A DNA stretch of 64,000 nucleotides from Bacillus sp. N1-1 (GCF_009818105.1 NZ_CP046564.1:4402001-4466000); one strand, 5' to 3'; shown: positions 19,133 through 27,962, numbered from the stretch's first letter. Translations and numbers: made by a program. Notes: generated by a model from the sequence alone, not told the origin.

Positions 19133-19197
19133 TCGTATAATTTTGGAGATATGGTCCAAAGGTTTCTACCAAACTACCGTAAATGGTTTGACTACGA
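19133..19197 (+). promoter_or_regulatory. Purine riboswitch aptamer, guanine type
   Basis: The conserved core of the purine aptamer is present. P1 pairs TCGTA (19133-19137) with TACGA (19193-19197). The core segments ATAATTT, GATATGG, TTTCTACC and CCGTAAAT are all in order, with P2 (TGGTCC side) and P3 (ACCAAAC with GGTTTG) as expected. The specificity base just 5' of the P1 strand, equivalent to position 74, is C (19192), which selects guanine, hypoxanthine or xanthine; adenine sensors have U there. It controls the adenine deaminase gene 59 bases downstream. Confidence 0.88.
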
Positions 19198-19246
19198 TGA
19201 CAATTCTGGCAATGTGAATCTGTCATCCTCTGTCTAGACTGAGAGG
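19196..19246 (+). promoter_or_regulatory. Possible riboswitch expression platform
   Basis: GATGACA (19196-19202) can pair with TGTCATC (19221-19227), and CCTCT (19227-19231) with AGAGG (19242-19246), which contains the ribosome binding site. The first stem shares two bases with P1. No T run follows, so translational control is more likely than termination. Confidence 0.45.
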
Positions 19247-19255
19247 AGCAAAACA

Positions 19256-20971
19256 ATGGATAAACTCATCCAACGAATTCAAACAGCTGCTGGCGAGCGC
19301 CCAGCCGATTGTGTGATTAAAAATGGACTTGTTTTAGATAGTTACAACCTCAAATTTATCCAAGCTGACGTCGCGATTGTCGGTGGCGTTATTGCAGGAA
19401 TAGGAAAATTCGAAGGAAAGCACATGATTGATGCAAAGGGAAAGTATGTTGTTCCATCTTTAATAGATGCCCACGTTCATATTGAATCCGCAATGGTTCC
19501 TCCATCTGAATTTGCAAAAGCCGTCCTTCCTTGTGGGGTAACGACGATCATCACCGACCCTCATGAAATCGCTAATGTTTCTGGAGCTGAAGGCATTTCG
19601 TATATGCTTCAAGATTCTGAGAATGTCCCAATGAACATTTACTTTATGCTCCCCTCCAGCGTTCCTTCTACACCATTTGAAAATGCGGGAGCGATTCTTT
19701 CGGCTGAAGACTTAAAGCCTTTCTATGAACACAACCGCGTTCTCGGACTAGCTGAAGTGATGGATTATCCGTCAGTCGCTAATGCCTCCCCTTCTATGCT
19801 GCAAAAACTGTACGACGCACAAAACAAAAAAATAGATGGTCATGCGGCAGGTCTAGATACCCGTGCTTTGAATATTTATAAATCGGCTGGCATTGGAACC
19901 GATCATGAATGCATCACTGCGGAAGAAGCTCTCGAGCGGATAAAACGAGGAATGTATGTTTTTATTCGTGAGGGATCTGTCGCAAAAAACTTAAAGAAAC
20001 TCCTTCCCGCTGTAACCGAACGAAATGCAAGACGATTCATGTTTTGTACAGACGATAAGCATATTGACGACCTGATAACAGAGGGAAGCGTTGACCATAA
20101 TGTTCGACTTGCTATCCGAGAAGGGCTAGATCCTCTCGTAGCGATTCAGATGGCCTCACTAAACGTAGCAGAGTGCTTTGGCTTAACAACGAAAGGAGCA
20201 ATCGCACCAGGTCTTGATGCTGATTTCCTTCTCCTAGATGACGTTGAATCATTTTCTGTTGCAAAGGTTTATCGAGCTGGAGAGCTTGTTGCAGAAGAAG
20301 GCAAAACGAAGAGGATCGCGAAGGTAACGCCTTCGAAAAGAATAACCAATTCCGTTCATCTACCTACGCTTAGAAAAGAACACCTGCATTTACCAGTAAC
20401 GGACCAAGAAGCAAATGTGATTAAACTGATTCCGAATCAGATTGTGACAAAAGCAAAGAAGCTCATTGTTGATCGCAACGCTAACAATGGTTTTGTCCCA
20501 TGTGCTAAAAAGGATCTTATGAAACTTGCCGTTATTGAACGGCATCACCGTACTGGAAACATTGGTCTTGGCATCGTAGAGGGTTTTCAGTTTCAAGAGG
20601 GAGCGATCGCGACAACCGTAGGACACGACTCCCACAACTTAATCATGACCGGAACAAACGATGAAGACATGATGAAAGCAGCTGAAGTCATTCAAGAAAT
20701 GCAGGGGGGCTTAGCGGTTGTGCGAAATCAGGAAGTGATGGCGAAATTACCACTCCCCATTGCGGGACTTCTTTCAACTAACGATTACCCGTCTGTTGTG
20801 AGAGAACTGGAAGAAATCGATCTGGCGTTACAAGAAATAGGTGCGCCGGAGCATTTCAATCCTTTTTTAACACTCTCCTTTCTTAGTCTACCGGTCATAC
20901 CAGAGCTTAAATTAACCGACATGGGGCTTTTTAGTGTTCAAGAATTTCGCCATATTTCCATTAATGAGTAA
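19256..20971 (+). CDS. adeC: Adenine deaminase
   Basis: Hydrolyses adenine to hypoxanthine and ammonia in purine salvage. It has 571 residues, matching the amidohydrolase-type adenine deaminases. Metal motif DAHVHIESAM is at about residues 63-72, with GTDHECI and CTDDKHIDDL further on supplying the other ligands, and the C-terminal ADE domain (GFQFQEGAIATTVGHDSHN) is intact. ATG at 19256 is preceded by GAGAGGAG. The gene stands alone, behind a guanine-type purine riboswitch, and ends in a strong terminator. Confidence 0.95.
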   Translation: MDKLIQRIQTAAGERPADCVIKNGLVLDSYNLKFIQADVAIVGGVIAGIGKFEGKHMIDAKGKYVVPSLIDAHVHIESAMVPPSEFAKAVLPCGVTTIITDPHEIANVSGAEGISYMLQDSENVPMNIYFMLPSSVPSTPFENAGAILSAEDLKPFYEHNRVLGLAEVMDYPSVANASPSMLQKLYDAQNKKIDGHAAGLDTRALNIYKSAGIGTDHECITAEEALERIKRGMYVFIREGSVAKNLKKLLPAVTERNARRFMFCTDDKHIDDLITEGSVDHNVRLAIREGLDPLVAIQMASLNVAECFGLTTKGAIAPGLDADFLLLDDVESFSVAKVYRAGELVAEEGKTKRIAKVTPSKRITNSVHLPTLRKEHLHLPVTDQEANVIKLIPNQIVTKAKKLIVDRNANNGFVPCAKKDLMKLAVIERHHRTGNIGLGIVEGFQFQEGAIATTVGHDSHNLIMTGTNDEDMMKAAEVIQEMQGGLAVVRNQEVMAKLPLPIAGLLSTNDYPSVVRELEEIDLALQEIGAPEHFNPFLTLSFLSLPVIPELKLTDMGLFSVQEFRHISINE

Positions 20972-20976
20972 AGAAG

Positions 20977-21008
20977 AAAGCAGCATGGCGACGGCGCCAT
21001 GCTGCTTT
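20977..21008. terminator. Bidirectional terminator adeC / Fe-ADH
   Basis: Perfect 14-base arms (core GCAGCATGGCG) around ACGG with T runs both ways. Confidence 0.92.
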
Positions 21009-21012
21009 TGCA

Positions 21013-22176
21013 TTAAAGGGAGCGTTTTAGAATATCTCGAACGCTTTCCCGATCAAGTTCTTTATATGTGCCAACTCCTGGCTTAATAAAGGTTTTTTCA
21101 ACCATACTTTCGAATTCAGCATCATCGATCTCATATTCTGCGAGACGAGACGGTGCACCAAGAGAGTTCCAGAACGTACGAAGTGCTCTCGCTCCTGCTA
21201 CAGCGACTTCGTAATCACTTTTCCCTTCTGGCGATACGCCAAGAACGTTCACCGCTAACTGTTTCACTCGAGAAGGATCTTCTTCAAGAACATGTTCCAA
21301 CCAGTTCGGGAATAAAATCGCCAATCCACCACCGTGAGGAATATCGTAAACGGCTGATACAGCATGTTCGATTCGGTGTGTGGCCCAATCACCGCCATCA
21401 GTGCCATTGCTCAATGTTCCGTTAAAAGCCGTCGTACTAATATACATCATCGTTTCACGATGCTCATATGATTCCAGATCACTTAGTAGCTTTGGACCTG
21501 TCTGAATCGCCGTACGGAGAAGGGATTCAATAAATCCATCGATCATCGGCGTATTGCTTGTGCGGTGAAAATAATGCTCTAGGGCATGCGACATGCTATC
21601 AACAATGCCGTAAACAGTGTGGTTTTCTGGAACTGAAAATGTGTATGTTGGATCAAGTACAGAAAACGTTGGAAATACGTGCGGAGATCCCCATCCTAGC
21701 TTTTCTTTCGTTTCCCAATTTGTAATAACCGAGACGGAGTTCATCTCTGAACCTGTAGCAGCAAGGGTTAGCACTGTTCCAAATGGTAGAGCTGATTCAA
21801 TTGGTTCCTTTTGCGTGATCAAATCCCACGCTGAGCCTTCATAGTGCGAACCTGCAGCTATCGCTTTCGTGCAGTCAATGACACTACCGCCACCTACTGC
21901 AAGAAGAAAATCAATGCCTTCTTTTTTACAAATGGCAGAGCCTTTTTCGACTGTTGTGAGACGAGGATTCGGCTCTACTCCAGAAAGCTCGTGCACTTCT
22001 GCATTTACTTTCTTAAGTTCAGTCATGACATCGTCATAAACGCCGTTTCGCTTAATGCTTCCACCACCATATACCACAAGAACTTTCACCCCATAATGAA
22101 GTTCTCCTGCTAATTCCTTTATTTTGTCTTTGCCAAAATAAAGACGGGTCGGATTGTATTGTAAAAATGGTTTCAT
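21013..22176 (-). CDS. Iron-containing alcohol dehydrogenase (YugJ/BDH type)
   Basis: Group III alcohol dehydrogenase of 387 residues, the length of B. subtilis YugJ. It has the NAD(P)-binding [15 protein letters not shown] motif and [10 protein letters not shown]. Metal ligands are in [15 protein letters not shown] (Asp and His) and [23 protein letters not shown] (two His). Family members reduce or oxidise butanol and other alcohols; the physiological substrate is unknown. ATG at 22176 follows GAGGTG, dropping six residues from the longest frame. Single gene, convergent with adeC. Confidence 0.88.
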   Translation of the reverse strand: MKPFLQYNPTRLYFGKDKIKELAGELHYGVKVLVVYGGGSIKRNGVYDDVMTELKKVNAEVHELSGVEPNPRLTTVEKGSAICKKEGIDFLLAVGGGSVIDCTKAIAAGSHYEGSAWDLITQKEPIESALPFGTVLTLAATGSEMNSVSVITNWETKEKLGWGSPHVFPTFSVLDPTYTFSVPENHTVYGIVDSMSHALEHYFHRTSNTPMIDGFIESLLRTAIQTGPKLLSDLESYEHRETMMYISTTAFNGTLSNGTDGGDWATHRIEHAVSAVYDIPHGGGLAILFPNWLEHVLEEDPSRVKQLAVNVLGVSPEGKSDYEVAVAGARALRTFWNSLGAPSRLAEYEIDDAEFESMVEKTFIKPGVGTYKELDRESVRDILKRSL

Positions 22177-22242
22177 AAGGCACCTCATTGTCATTAGTCG
22201 AAGCTAGTGTACCATACTCCAATCGCCAAACTGTAGGATTGA

Positions 22243-23214
22243 CTATCGGGGATTGATGACAATTTCAGACTTTGTTTTCTCCGCTTGATAAGCTGCTTCC
22301 ATTAACACGGTTAGATCAAGAGCAAGTGCAAGGTTTTTATCTGTCCCTTTATCCGTTTGAATGTGGTCAATCCACTGTGAAAATGGAGAAGGTTTATCCG
22401 TTGGTATCATAACTTCTTCCCATTTTTCCGAAACTTTTTTGATTAGTTTTTTATCAGGTATTCCGTAGATAGCTGATCCTTTTGTGCCGTGTATTTCAAT
22501 GGTAAATGGAGAGTGAGGCGTTACAAAACCCGTTTCCGCTACTCCATAAGAACCATCCTCATACCCGAATGTTACGATAGCCTGATCCTCTACTTCTTTC
22601 TTCGTTAAATACCCGAACTGAGCTGTAACTCGTTCTGGCATTCCATGAAAAAGTCTTGTTAAGTAAACCGGGTGACAACCAAGGTCAATTAACGTTCCCC
22701 CTTGACACTCCTCTTTGTTGTAGAAATGATTTGGAAGCCAATTAGCAGTCGCTCCATTATGAGCAAGTCGCACGCGCGTCTGCGTCAGTTCTCCCAGCTC
22801 ACCTGATTCAATCAACCTCTGAACAGCTTCCGTATAGCCATCATAAACGCGCGGCAATGAAACAAATAACTTTACCCCAGATTCTTTCACTGCATTCAGT
22901 ATAACGATCGCTTGTTCTTCAGTAGACGCCAGAACTTTTTCGGTAAAAATATGCTTCCCTGCTTGAGCTGCTTGTACCATTACTTCTTTATGACGGTTTG
23001 TCGGTGAACTAACAACAACAGCCTCTATTTCTTGTCGGTTCAGAAGATCTTCTAAATCACTTATGTACTCTACTTCTCTCATTTGAGCTTCTTTTCTTCC
23101 ACGCTCTTCATTCTCGTCCCAGATCGCAGCAATTTCAATATCAGGATGAACTTGTGCTTCTTCCGCATAATCTTTTGCATGCACGTGCCAGAAACTAATC
23201 ATTCCAATCTTCAT
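22243..23214 (-). CDS. Gfo/Idh/MocA family oxidoreductase
   Basis: NAD(P)-dependent sugar or cyclitol dehydrogenase-like protein of 323 residues. The N-terminal Rossmann fold begins MKIGMISFWHVHAKDYA; the family motif EKVLASTEEQA (residues about 90-100) replaces the common EKP, so the usual Lys-Pro step is Lys-Val here. Further motifs are GGTLIDLGCHPVYLTRLF and the C-terminal dimerisation sheet. ATG at 23214 follows GGAGGCGG. Divergent from carD with no pathway partner nearby, so no substrate can be given. Confidence 0.82.
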   Translation of the reverse strand: MKIGMISFWHVHAKDYAEEAQVHPDIEIAAIWDENEERGRKEAQMREVEYISDLEDLLNRQEIEAVVVSSPTNRHKEVMVQAAQAGKHIFTEKVLASTEEQAIVILNAVKESGVKLFVSLPRVYDGYTEAVQRLIESGELGELTQTRVRLAHNGATANWLPNHFYNKEECQGGTLIDLGCHPVYLTRLFHGMPERVTAQFGYLTKKEVEDQAIVTFGYEDGSYGVAETGFVTPHSPFTIEIHGTKGSAIYGIPDKKLIKKVSEKWEEVMIPTDKPSPFSQWIDHIQTDKGTDKNLALALDLTVLMEAAYQAEKTKSEIVINPR

Positions 23215-23357
23215 TTTTGTAACCGCCTCCATAGTTGGCCTAAACCAGATTTGTCTATAATTGTAATGGAGTTTGCATCGATCAATCAATCAAAGTGCCA
23301 TATCGAAAAAAATATTCCATTCGTACAAATTAATTGTTTATGTTATAATAGTAGATG

Positions 23358-23366
23358 TGCTATAAT
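23358..23366 (+). promoter_or_regulatory. carD promoter (extended -10)
   Basis: TGCTATAAT, an extended -10 element, lies 23 bases before the start codon; the -35 region is poor, as is common for extended -10 promoters. Confidence 0.55.
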
Positions 23367-23388
23367 TTATAAATTTGGGGGTGGGCGC

Positions 23389-23874
23389 TTGTTTGAGGTA
23401 GGCGATAAGATTTTTTATCCCATGTACGGTGCAGGTATAGTCGAAGCAATCGAGGAAAAAGAAATACTGGGTGAAACTCAGATCTATTATATTCTTAATA
23501 TGCCTTTTCGTGACATTCAGGTGATGATTCCAAAAGGAAAGACGGAAAACCTGAAAATCCGTGAAGTGTCTGACGTCAGCACAATGGACCAAGTACTTAC
23601 TTCTTTTAACGAAGAAGTTGACGTAGAAGAGCCCAGTGCAAATAGAAACCAGCGTTACAGGGATAATATGAACAAGCTTAAAACAGGAGACATCCACAAT
23701 CATGTGGAAGTAATCCGTGAGCTCGTTGCCCTAAACAAGAAACGACCACTCGGAACTGACGATAAAAAACTACTGGAAAACGCCCAGCAGTTTCTCATAA
23801 GCGAGATCGTTTTGACAAAAGATGTTGAATTAGATCAAGCAACTGTTATCTTAAAAGAAGCGATTAAACATTAA
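23389..23874 (+). CDS. carD: CarD-family transcriptional regulator
   Basis: RNA-polymerase-binding protein of 161 residues, equivalent to B. subtilis YdeB. The N-terminal Tudor-like CarD_CdnL_TRCF domain begins LFEVGDKIFYPMYGAGIVEAIEEKEILG, and a helical C-terminal half follows (MDQVLTSF to IKH). CarD proteins stabilise the open complex, notably at rRNA promoters. The start is TTG at 23389 behind GGGGGTGG; upstream in-frame codons lack a ribosome site and read through the promoter. Followed by a 20-base-pair perfect terminator. Confidence 0.9.
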   Translation: MFEVGDKIFYPMYGAGIVEAIEEKEILGETQIYYILNMPFRDIQVMIPKGKTENLKIREVSDVSTMDQVLTSFNEEVDVEEPSANRNQRYRDNMNKLKTGDIHNHVEVIRELVALNKKRPLGTDDKKLLENAQQFLISEIVLTKDVELDQATVILKEAIKH

Positions 23875-23880
23875 TTTTAG

Positions 23881-23924
23881 CTATACAAAAAGGACAGCCT
23901 ACTGAGGCTGTCCTTTTTGTATAG
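23881..23924. terminator. Very long perfect terminator after carD
   Basis: Two perfect 20-base arms (core AAAAAGGACAGCCT) around ACTG, functional in both directions. Confidence 0.92.
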
Positions 23925-23930
23925 GTGAAG

Positions 23931-24322
23931 GCGTAACACATACGCTTTAGTTTGTGCTAGCTACAACACACCAGGACCTCGGTCGCTTCACCATTCAAAC
24001 CGAACACAAAGACCGTGTTCATTTTGAATGGCTCCAGTGTCTGCCGGGTCTAAGCGTGGCACATACGCTTTAGTTTGTGCTAGCTACAAAACCCCAGACC
24101 CTCGGCCACTTCACCTTTCAACCTGAACACAAAGGGCGTGTTCATTTTGAAAGGCAGCGTCTGCCGGGTCTAAACGGGGTTTTTCCGCTTTACTTTACTT
24201 CCAGCTACAACACACCAGGACCTCGGTCGCTTCACCATTCAAACCGAACACAAAGACCGTGTTCATTTTGAATGGCTCCAGCGCCTGCCGGTCCTAAACG
24301 GTGTGTTTCCGCTTTAGCTTTT
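23931..24322. repeat. Three tandem structured intergenic repeats
   Basis: Three copies of a 120-125 base unit: A 23931-24053, B 24054-24173, C 24174-24297, with the start of a fourth running into the gntK end. Each has an inner hairpin (B: CCTTTCAA 24114-24121 with TTGAAAGG 24147-24154, plus GAACAC/GTGTTC; C: CCATTCAAA 24235-24243 with TTTGAATGG 24267-24275, plus GAACAC/GTGTTC). Outer stems are AAAACCCC-AGACCC (24088-24101) with GGGTCT-aaac-GGGGTTTT (24166-24183) in B, and ACACACC-AGGACC (24210-24222) with GGTCCT-aaac-GGTGTGT (24290-24306) in C. Paired changes preserve both stems. The unit sits between two convergent genes. Confidence 0.85.
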
Positions 24323-25867
24323 CCCCAAAGTTTTGTTTTGGAAATTGGCTATGGCGGTGTATTCTTCGGTTAGTTTTCTTGAGATTCTGATGTAGATTGG
24401 GAGTAGTTCTGAGTAGATTTGAACGTTTTCTTTTTTGGGTTCATGGCTAAATGTGTCTCCTACAAGGTCTGAGACGATGCTTAGTGAGTCGATTTCGCCG
24501 AGTGCTTTTTTACCGAGAACGATGGCACCGAGGCAGGAGCTTTCATAGCTTTCTGGAACGGTTACTTCTTGGTTAAAGATGTCGGCCATCATTTGTCTCC
24601 AAAGAGCTGATCGAGCAAATCCACCTGTTGCTTTAATTTGCTTCGGTTCACCAATTAGCTCTTCAAGTGCAAGCAGGACACTGTATAAGTTATAAATAAC
24701 CCCTTCAAGTACTGCACGGATCATGTGCTCTTTTTTATGATGCATCGCAAGCCCAAAGAAACTTCCGCGCGCATCAGAATTCCATAATGGAGCACGTTCG
24801 CCAGCAAGATAAGGATGGAAAAGAAGACCGTCAGAGCCAGGGTTCACCTGCTCGGCAATTCGAGTTAGAATTTCATACGTATCAATGCCAAGGCGTTTTG
24901 CTGTTTCTGTTTCAGATGCTGCAAATTGATCACGTACCCAGCGGAACGTGATGCCTCCGTTATTTACAGGACCACCTACAACCCACTTATCTTCTGTAAG
25001 AGCGTAGCAGAAGATGCGTCCTTTTGGATCTGTGACAGGACGGTCGGTTACGGCCCTAATCGCTCCACTTGTCCCAATTGTTACAGCTACAACCCCTGGC
25101 TCAATTGCATTAACACCAAGATTTGATAAGACACCATCACTTGCCCCAATGATGAAGTTGGTTGAAGAAGTAAGTCCTGTCTCTTCAATATAAGGTGCTT
25201 TTAACCCCGACATCATATGCGTTGTCGACACCGGTTTAGACAGTTGGTCCGCTGTAATACCAGCGATTTTAAGCGCTTCCTCATCCCAATTAAGTTGCTC
25301 TAGATTAAATAAGCCTGTTGCTGAGGCGATTGAATAGTCAATCACGTATTCATGGAAAAAGCGATAGAAAACGTATTCTTTAATTGAAATGAACTTTGTA
25401 ACTGATTGAAATAATTCTGTTTCATCATTTTTAAGCCAAACGAGCTTCGACAGCGGAGACATTGGATGAATAGGTGTTCCTGTTCGGCGATAAATTTCGT
25501 GTCCATCCATGTCATTTTTTATTTTCTCAGCCCACTGTGCACTTCGGTTATCTGCCCATGTGATGCATTTTGTAAGCGGCTTTCCGTTTTCATCTACTCC
25601 AATTAAACTATGCATTGCTGAGCTAAATGAAACAAATTTCACTTGCTCTCCACGTAACTGATTATCCTGAATTACCGTCCGAATCGACTCTACGACAGCT
25701 AGTAGAATTTGCTCTGGGTCCTGTTCTGCCGTCGCGGGTGTTGGTGTAAAGAGCGGGTATTCCACATTATGTTTTGAAACAGGCTGACCGTCATCATTAA
25801 ACAGAACGGCTTTTGTACTCGTTGTCCCGATATCGACACCAATCATAAATTGCTCTTTCATCGTCAT
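24314..25867 (-). CDS. gntK: Gluconokinase (FGGY family)
   Basis: Phosphorylates gluconate to 6-phosphogluconate. It has 517 residues, close to B. subtilis GntK (513). The ATP-phosphate loop IGVDIGTTSTKAVLF is at residues 8-22; FGGY signature segments include MHSLIGVDENGKPLTKCITWADNRSA and the C-terminal TGGFARSALWRQMMADIF. ATG at 25867 follows TAGGAGGA; MKEQ two codons later is an alternative. It follows the 6-phosphogluconate dehydrogenase by 172 bases on the same strand, with a cre site between. The 3' end abuts the repeat region. Confidence 0.92.
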   Translation of the reverse strand: MTMKEQFMIGVDIGTTSTKAVLFNDDGQPVSKHNVEYPLFTPTPATAEQDPEQILLAVVESIRTVIQDNQLRGEQVKFVSFSSAMHSLIGVDENGKPLTKCITWADNRSAQWAEKIKNDMDGHEIYRRTGTPIHPMSPLSKLVWLKNDETELFQSVTKFISIKEYVFYRFFHEYVIDYSIASATGLFNLEQLNWDEEALKIAGITADQLSKPVSTTHMMSGLKAPYIEETGLTSSTNFIIGASDGVLSNLGVNAIEPGVVAVTIGTSGAIRAVTDRPVTDPKGRIFCYALTEDKWVVGGPVNNGGITFRWVRDQFAASETETAKRLGIDTYEILTRIAEQVNPGSDGLLFHPYLAGERAPLWNSDARGSFFGLAMHHKKEHMIRAVLEGVIYNLYSVLLALEELIGEPKQIKATGGFARSALWRQMMADIFNQEVTVPESYESSCLGAIVLGKKALGEIDSLSIVSDLVGDTFSHEPKKENVQIYSELLPIYIRISRKLTEEYTAIANFQNKTLGKS

Positions 25868-25952
25868 AAGCCATTCCTCCTACTTGATTGATCTTCCACT
25901 TTTTATTATAGCTTCTAAGCACGCACGTTACGAAAGTTGTCTTGAAAACACC

Positions 25953-25966
25953 TGTAAGCGCGTTCA
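25953..25966 (-). promoter_or_regulatory. cre-like site upstream of gntK
   Basis: TGTAAGCGCGTTCA differs from the cre consensus only in the weak W position. It lies about 90 bases from gntK. CcpA control of gluconate kinase is known in B. subtilis; here it is inferred. Confidence 0.55.
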
Positions 25967-25998
25967 ATTAAAACAAACCAGTAGTCATTAAACTATCA

Positions 25999-26026
25999 GG
26001 AAGCATGTTTACGTCAACATGCTTCC
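25999..26026 (-). terminator. Hairpin after the 6PGDH gene (no clear T run)
   Basis: Perfect 11-base arms GGAAGCATGTT with complement, but no T tract on the minus strand. It may be mRNA stabilising or a weak attenuator. Confidence 0.5.
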
Positions 26027-26039
26027 CACATCTATCTAT

Positions 26040-26939
26040 TTAATTGCTTTTTTCAGTTGCGTGACCGCCGAATTCATTACGAAGAGCTGCAACGACTTTA
26101 CCAGTGAACGTATCGTCTTCTAATGAACGATAGCGCATCATTAGGGAAAGTGCGATAACAGGAGTTGCTGTTTGGAGATCAAGAGCTGTCTCTACTGTCC
26201 ATTTCCCTTCACCTGATGAGTTCATTACACCGCGAATTTCATCAAGATTAGCGTCTTTTAAGAAAGCCTGCTCGGTTAATTCCATTAACCAAGAACGAAT
26301 AACAGAACCGTTATTCCATACGCGCGCCACTTTTTCGTAGTCAAAATCGTACTCACTTTTACTTAGTAAATCAAAACCTTCTGCAATGGACTGCATCATG
26401 CCATATTCTACGCCATTATGAACCATTTTCAAGAAGTGACCGCTACCCGACTCACCAGTGTAGAGGTAGCCATCTTCAACGCAAATGTCTTTAAATAATG
26501 GCTCAATGGTTTCAAACACAGTGCTATCTCCACCGATCATCGTACAAGCGCCATTGCGTGCACCTGACTTCCCACCACTTGTGCCTACATCAAAGAAATA
26601 AATGCCTTTTTCTAAAAGCATTTCACCTCTGCGCTTTGAATCGTTATAGTGGGAATTCCCTCCATCAATGATTATATCACCGCGGTCGAGAAGGCCCGAC
26701 AATTCAGTTGTAACAGCTTCAGTGATATCGCCTGAAGGAACCATCATCCAAAGAATACGTGGTGATTCTAGTGATTCTACCACTTCTTTAAGAGAGTGCT
26801 TTCCTGTAAAGCCCTCTTCATTCATTTTCTGAACCTGCTCATCATTTGCATCGTGTACGATCACGTTATGTTCATGATCACGTAAGTTTAGAGCAAGGTT
26901 GTATCCCATTTTGCCAAGACCAATTAATCCGACGTTCAT
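26040..26939 (-). CDS. gntZ: 6-phosphogluconate dehydrogenase, short YqeC/GntZ form
   Basis: Decarboxylating dehydrogenase that turns 6-phosphogluconate into ribulose 5-phosphate. The 299 residues correspond to the short, YqeC-like form, not the 468-residue Gnd type. The N-terminus has the Rossmann motif VGLIGLGKMGYNLALNL, then IIDGGNSHYNDSKRR, the substrate motif VGTSGGKSGARNGACTMIGG, and the catalytic lysine in GHFLKMVHNGVEYGMMQ. ATG at 26939 follows AAGGAG. Together with gntK it makes a two-step gluconate route into the pentose phosphate pathway. Cofactor preference (the short forms are often NAD-dependent) is inferred. Confidence 0.9.
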   Translation of the reverse strand: MNVGLIGLGKMGYNLALNLRDHEHNVIVHDANDEQVQKMNEEGFTGKHSLKEVVESLESPRILWMMVPSGDITEAVTTELSGLLDRGDIIIDGGNSHYNDSKRRGEMLLEKGIYFFDVGTSGGKSGARNGACTMIGGDSTVFETIEPLFKDICVEDGYLYTGESGSGHFLKMVHNGVEYGMMQSIAEGFDLLSKSEYDFDYEKVARVWNNGSVIRSWLMELTEQAFLKDANLDEIRGVMNSSGEGKWTVETALDLQTATPVIALSLMMRYRSLEDDTFTGKVVAALRNEFGGHATEKSN

Positions 26940-27041
26940 ATGAAAAACTCCTTATACGAATGAAATATTTTTTCTTATATACTAATTATACATTAAATAT
27001 TTTTTGTTTCAATTGGTTGAGCGGAATCTATTTTCATCTTA

Positions 27042-27059
27042 ATTGTAATCGGTTACAAT
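27042..27059. promoter_or_regulatory. Inverted-repeat operator between gntZ and rpiR-type gene
   Basis: ATTGTAA-TCGG-TTACAAT, 7-base perfect arms, lies in the divergent promoter region and overlaps a TACAAT -10 candidate of the regulator. Likely target of that regulator, probably for autorepression; not proven. Confidence 0.55.
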
Positions 27060-27093
27060 GATAAAATCAGGAGTGATAGAGAGGAGAATAAAC

Positions 27094-27951
27094 ATGCCCG
27101 ATACGGAAACCCGCCACTGCCTTCCAAGAATCCGCTCTTCTTATTCGCAATTTAGCGAAAAAGAACGACAGGTGGCGGATTATATATTAAACAATTCCAA
27201 TAAGATTATCCACAGCACAATTAATCAGGTTGCAGAAGACTTGAACGTAGCTGATGCAACCGTTTTTCGTTTTTGTAAGCGAATTGGTTTCAAAGGCTTT
27301 CAAGCGATGAAGATTGCCCTGGCTGCAGAGATTGTTAATCCGATTCAGGATATTCATGAAACCATCACAGAAACGGACTCCCCGAAAGAGGTAGCTGAAA
27401 AGGTGCTTCGATCAAACATTCGAACGCTTGAGGATACGTACCACATACTGGATGATTCGACGATTGATCAGGCCGTTCAAATTTTATTAAGAGCTACACA
27501 TATTGAATTTTACGGAAATGGTGGTTCGGGAATTATTGCGATGGACGCACAGCATAAGTTTATTCGAACAGGATTACGCTCTACGTCATATAGCGATGCC
27601 CATTTGCAAATCATGTCAGCCTCACAGCTATCAAGTAGCGATGTGGCCGTCTTGATTTCTCATTCTGGTACGAATAAAGATATGCTTCGCGTAGCTGACA
27701 TCGCACGTGAAACTGGGGCAACCACGATCGCTATCACGAATCTTGCTACCTCGCCACTAAGTAAAAAAGTTGATATTCCTCTCTATACCGTTTCACAAGA
27801 AACAGACTTTCGCTCTGAAGCGCTCGCATCTAGGATTGCACAGCTAAGTCTTGTTGATGCACTTTATGTGAATATTATGATTGCGCGAAAAGAAAAATCA
27901 AAGCACTCACTGCAACTTATGCGCGAAGCCATCTCTTCAAAGCGAATTTAA
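27094..27951 (+). CDS. RpiR/MurR-family regulator of gluconate genes
   Basis: Sugar-phosphate-sensing regulator of 285 residues. The N-terminal HTH_6 domain (FSEKERQVADYILNNS to GFKGFQAMKIALAAEI) contains VADATVFRFCKRIGF as recognition helix. Residues 120-260 are a SIS domain with HIEFYGNGGSGIIAMDAQHKF and AVLISHSGTNKDM, which binds phosphosugars. ATG at 27094 follows GAGAGGAG. It is divergent from gntZ-gntK; 6-phosphogluconate is a reasonable effector. B. subtilis uses a GntR protein for this role, so the regulator type differs here. Confidence 0.85.
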   Translation: MPDTETRHCLPRIRSSYSQFSEKERQVADYILNNSNKIIHSTINQVAEDLNVADATVFRFCKRIGFKGFQAMKIALAAEIVNPIQDIHETITETDSPKEVAEKVLRSNIRTLEDTYHILDDSTIDQAVQILLRATHIEFYGNGGSGIIAMDAQHKFIRTGLRSTSYSDAHLQIMSASQLSSSDVAVLISHSGTNKDMLRVADIARETGATTIAITNLATSPLSKKVDIPLYTVSQETDFRSEALASRIAQLSLVDALYVNIMIARKEKSKHSLQLMREAISSKRI

Positions 27952-27962
27952 CTTAAACTACT

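Noticed and set aside
24077..24271. Open frame inside the intergenic repeats
   Set aside because: It arises from the repeat unit being read in one frame; no ribosome site and the repeats are explained by stems.
23931..24322. Insertion sequence or transposon remnant
   Set aside because: No transposase fragment and no target duplications; the tandem units with internal stems fit a REP-like or structured element better.
25999..26026. Strong terminator after gntZ
   Set aside because: The hairpin is perfect, but the minus strand has no T tract, so it is listed only as a weak hairpin and gntK may be read through.
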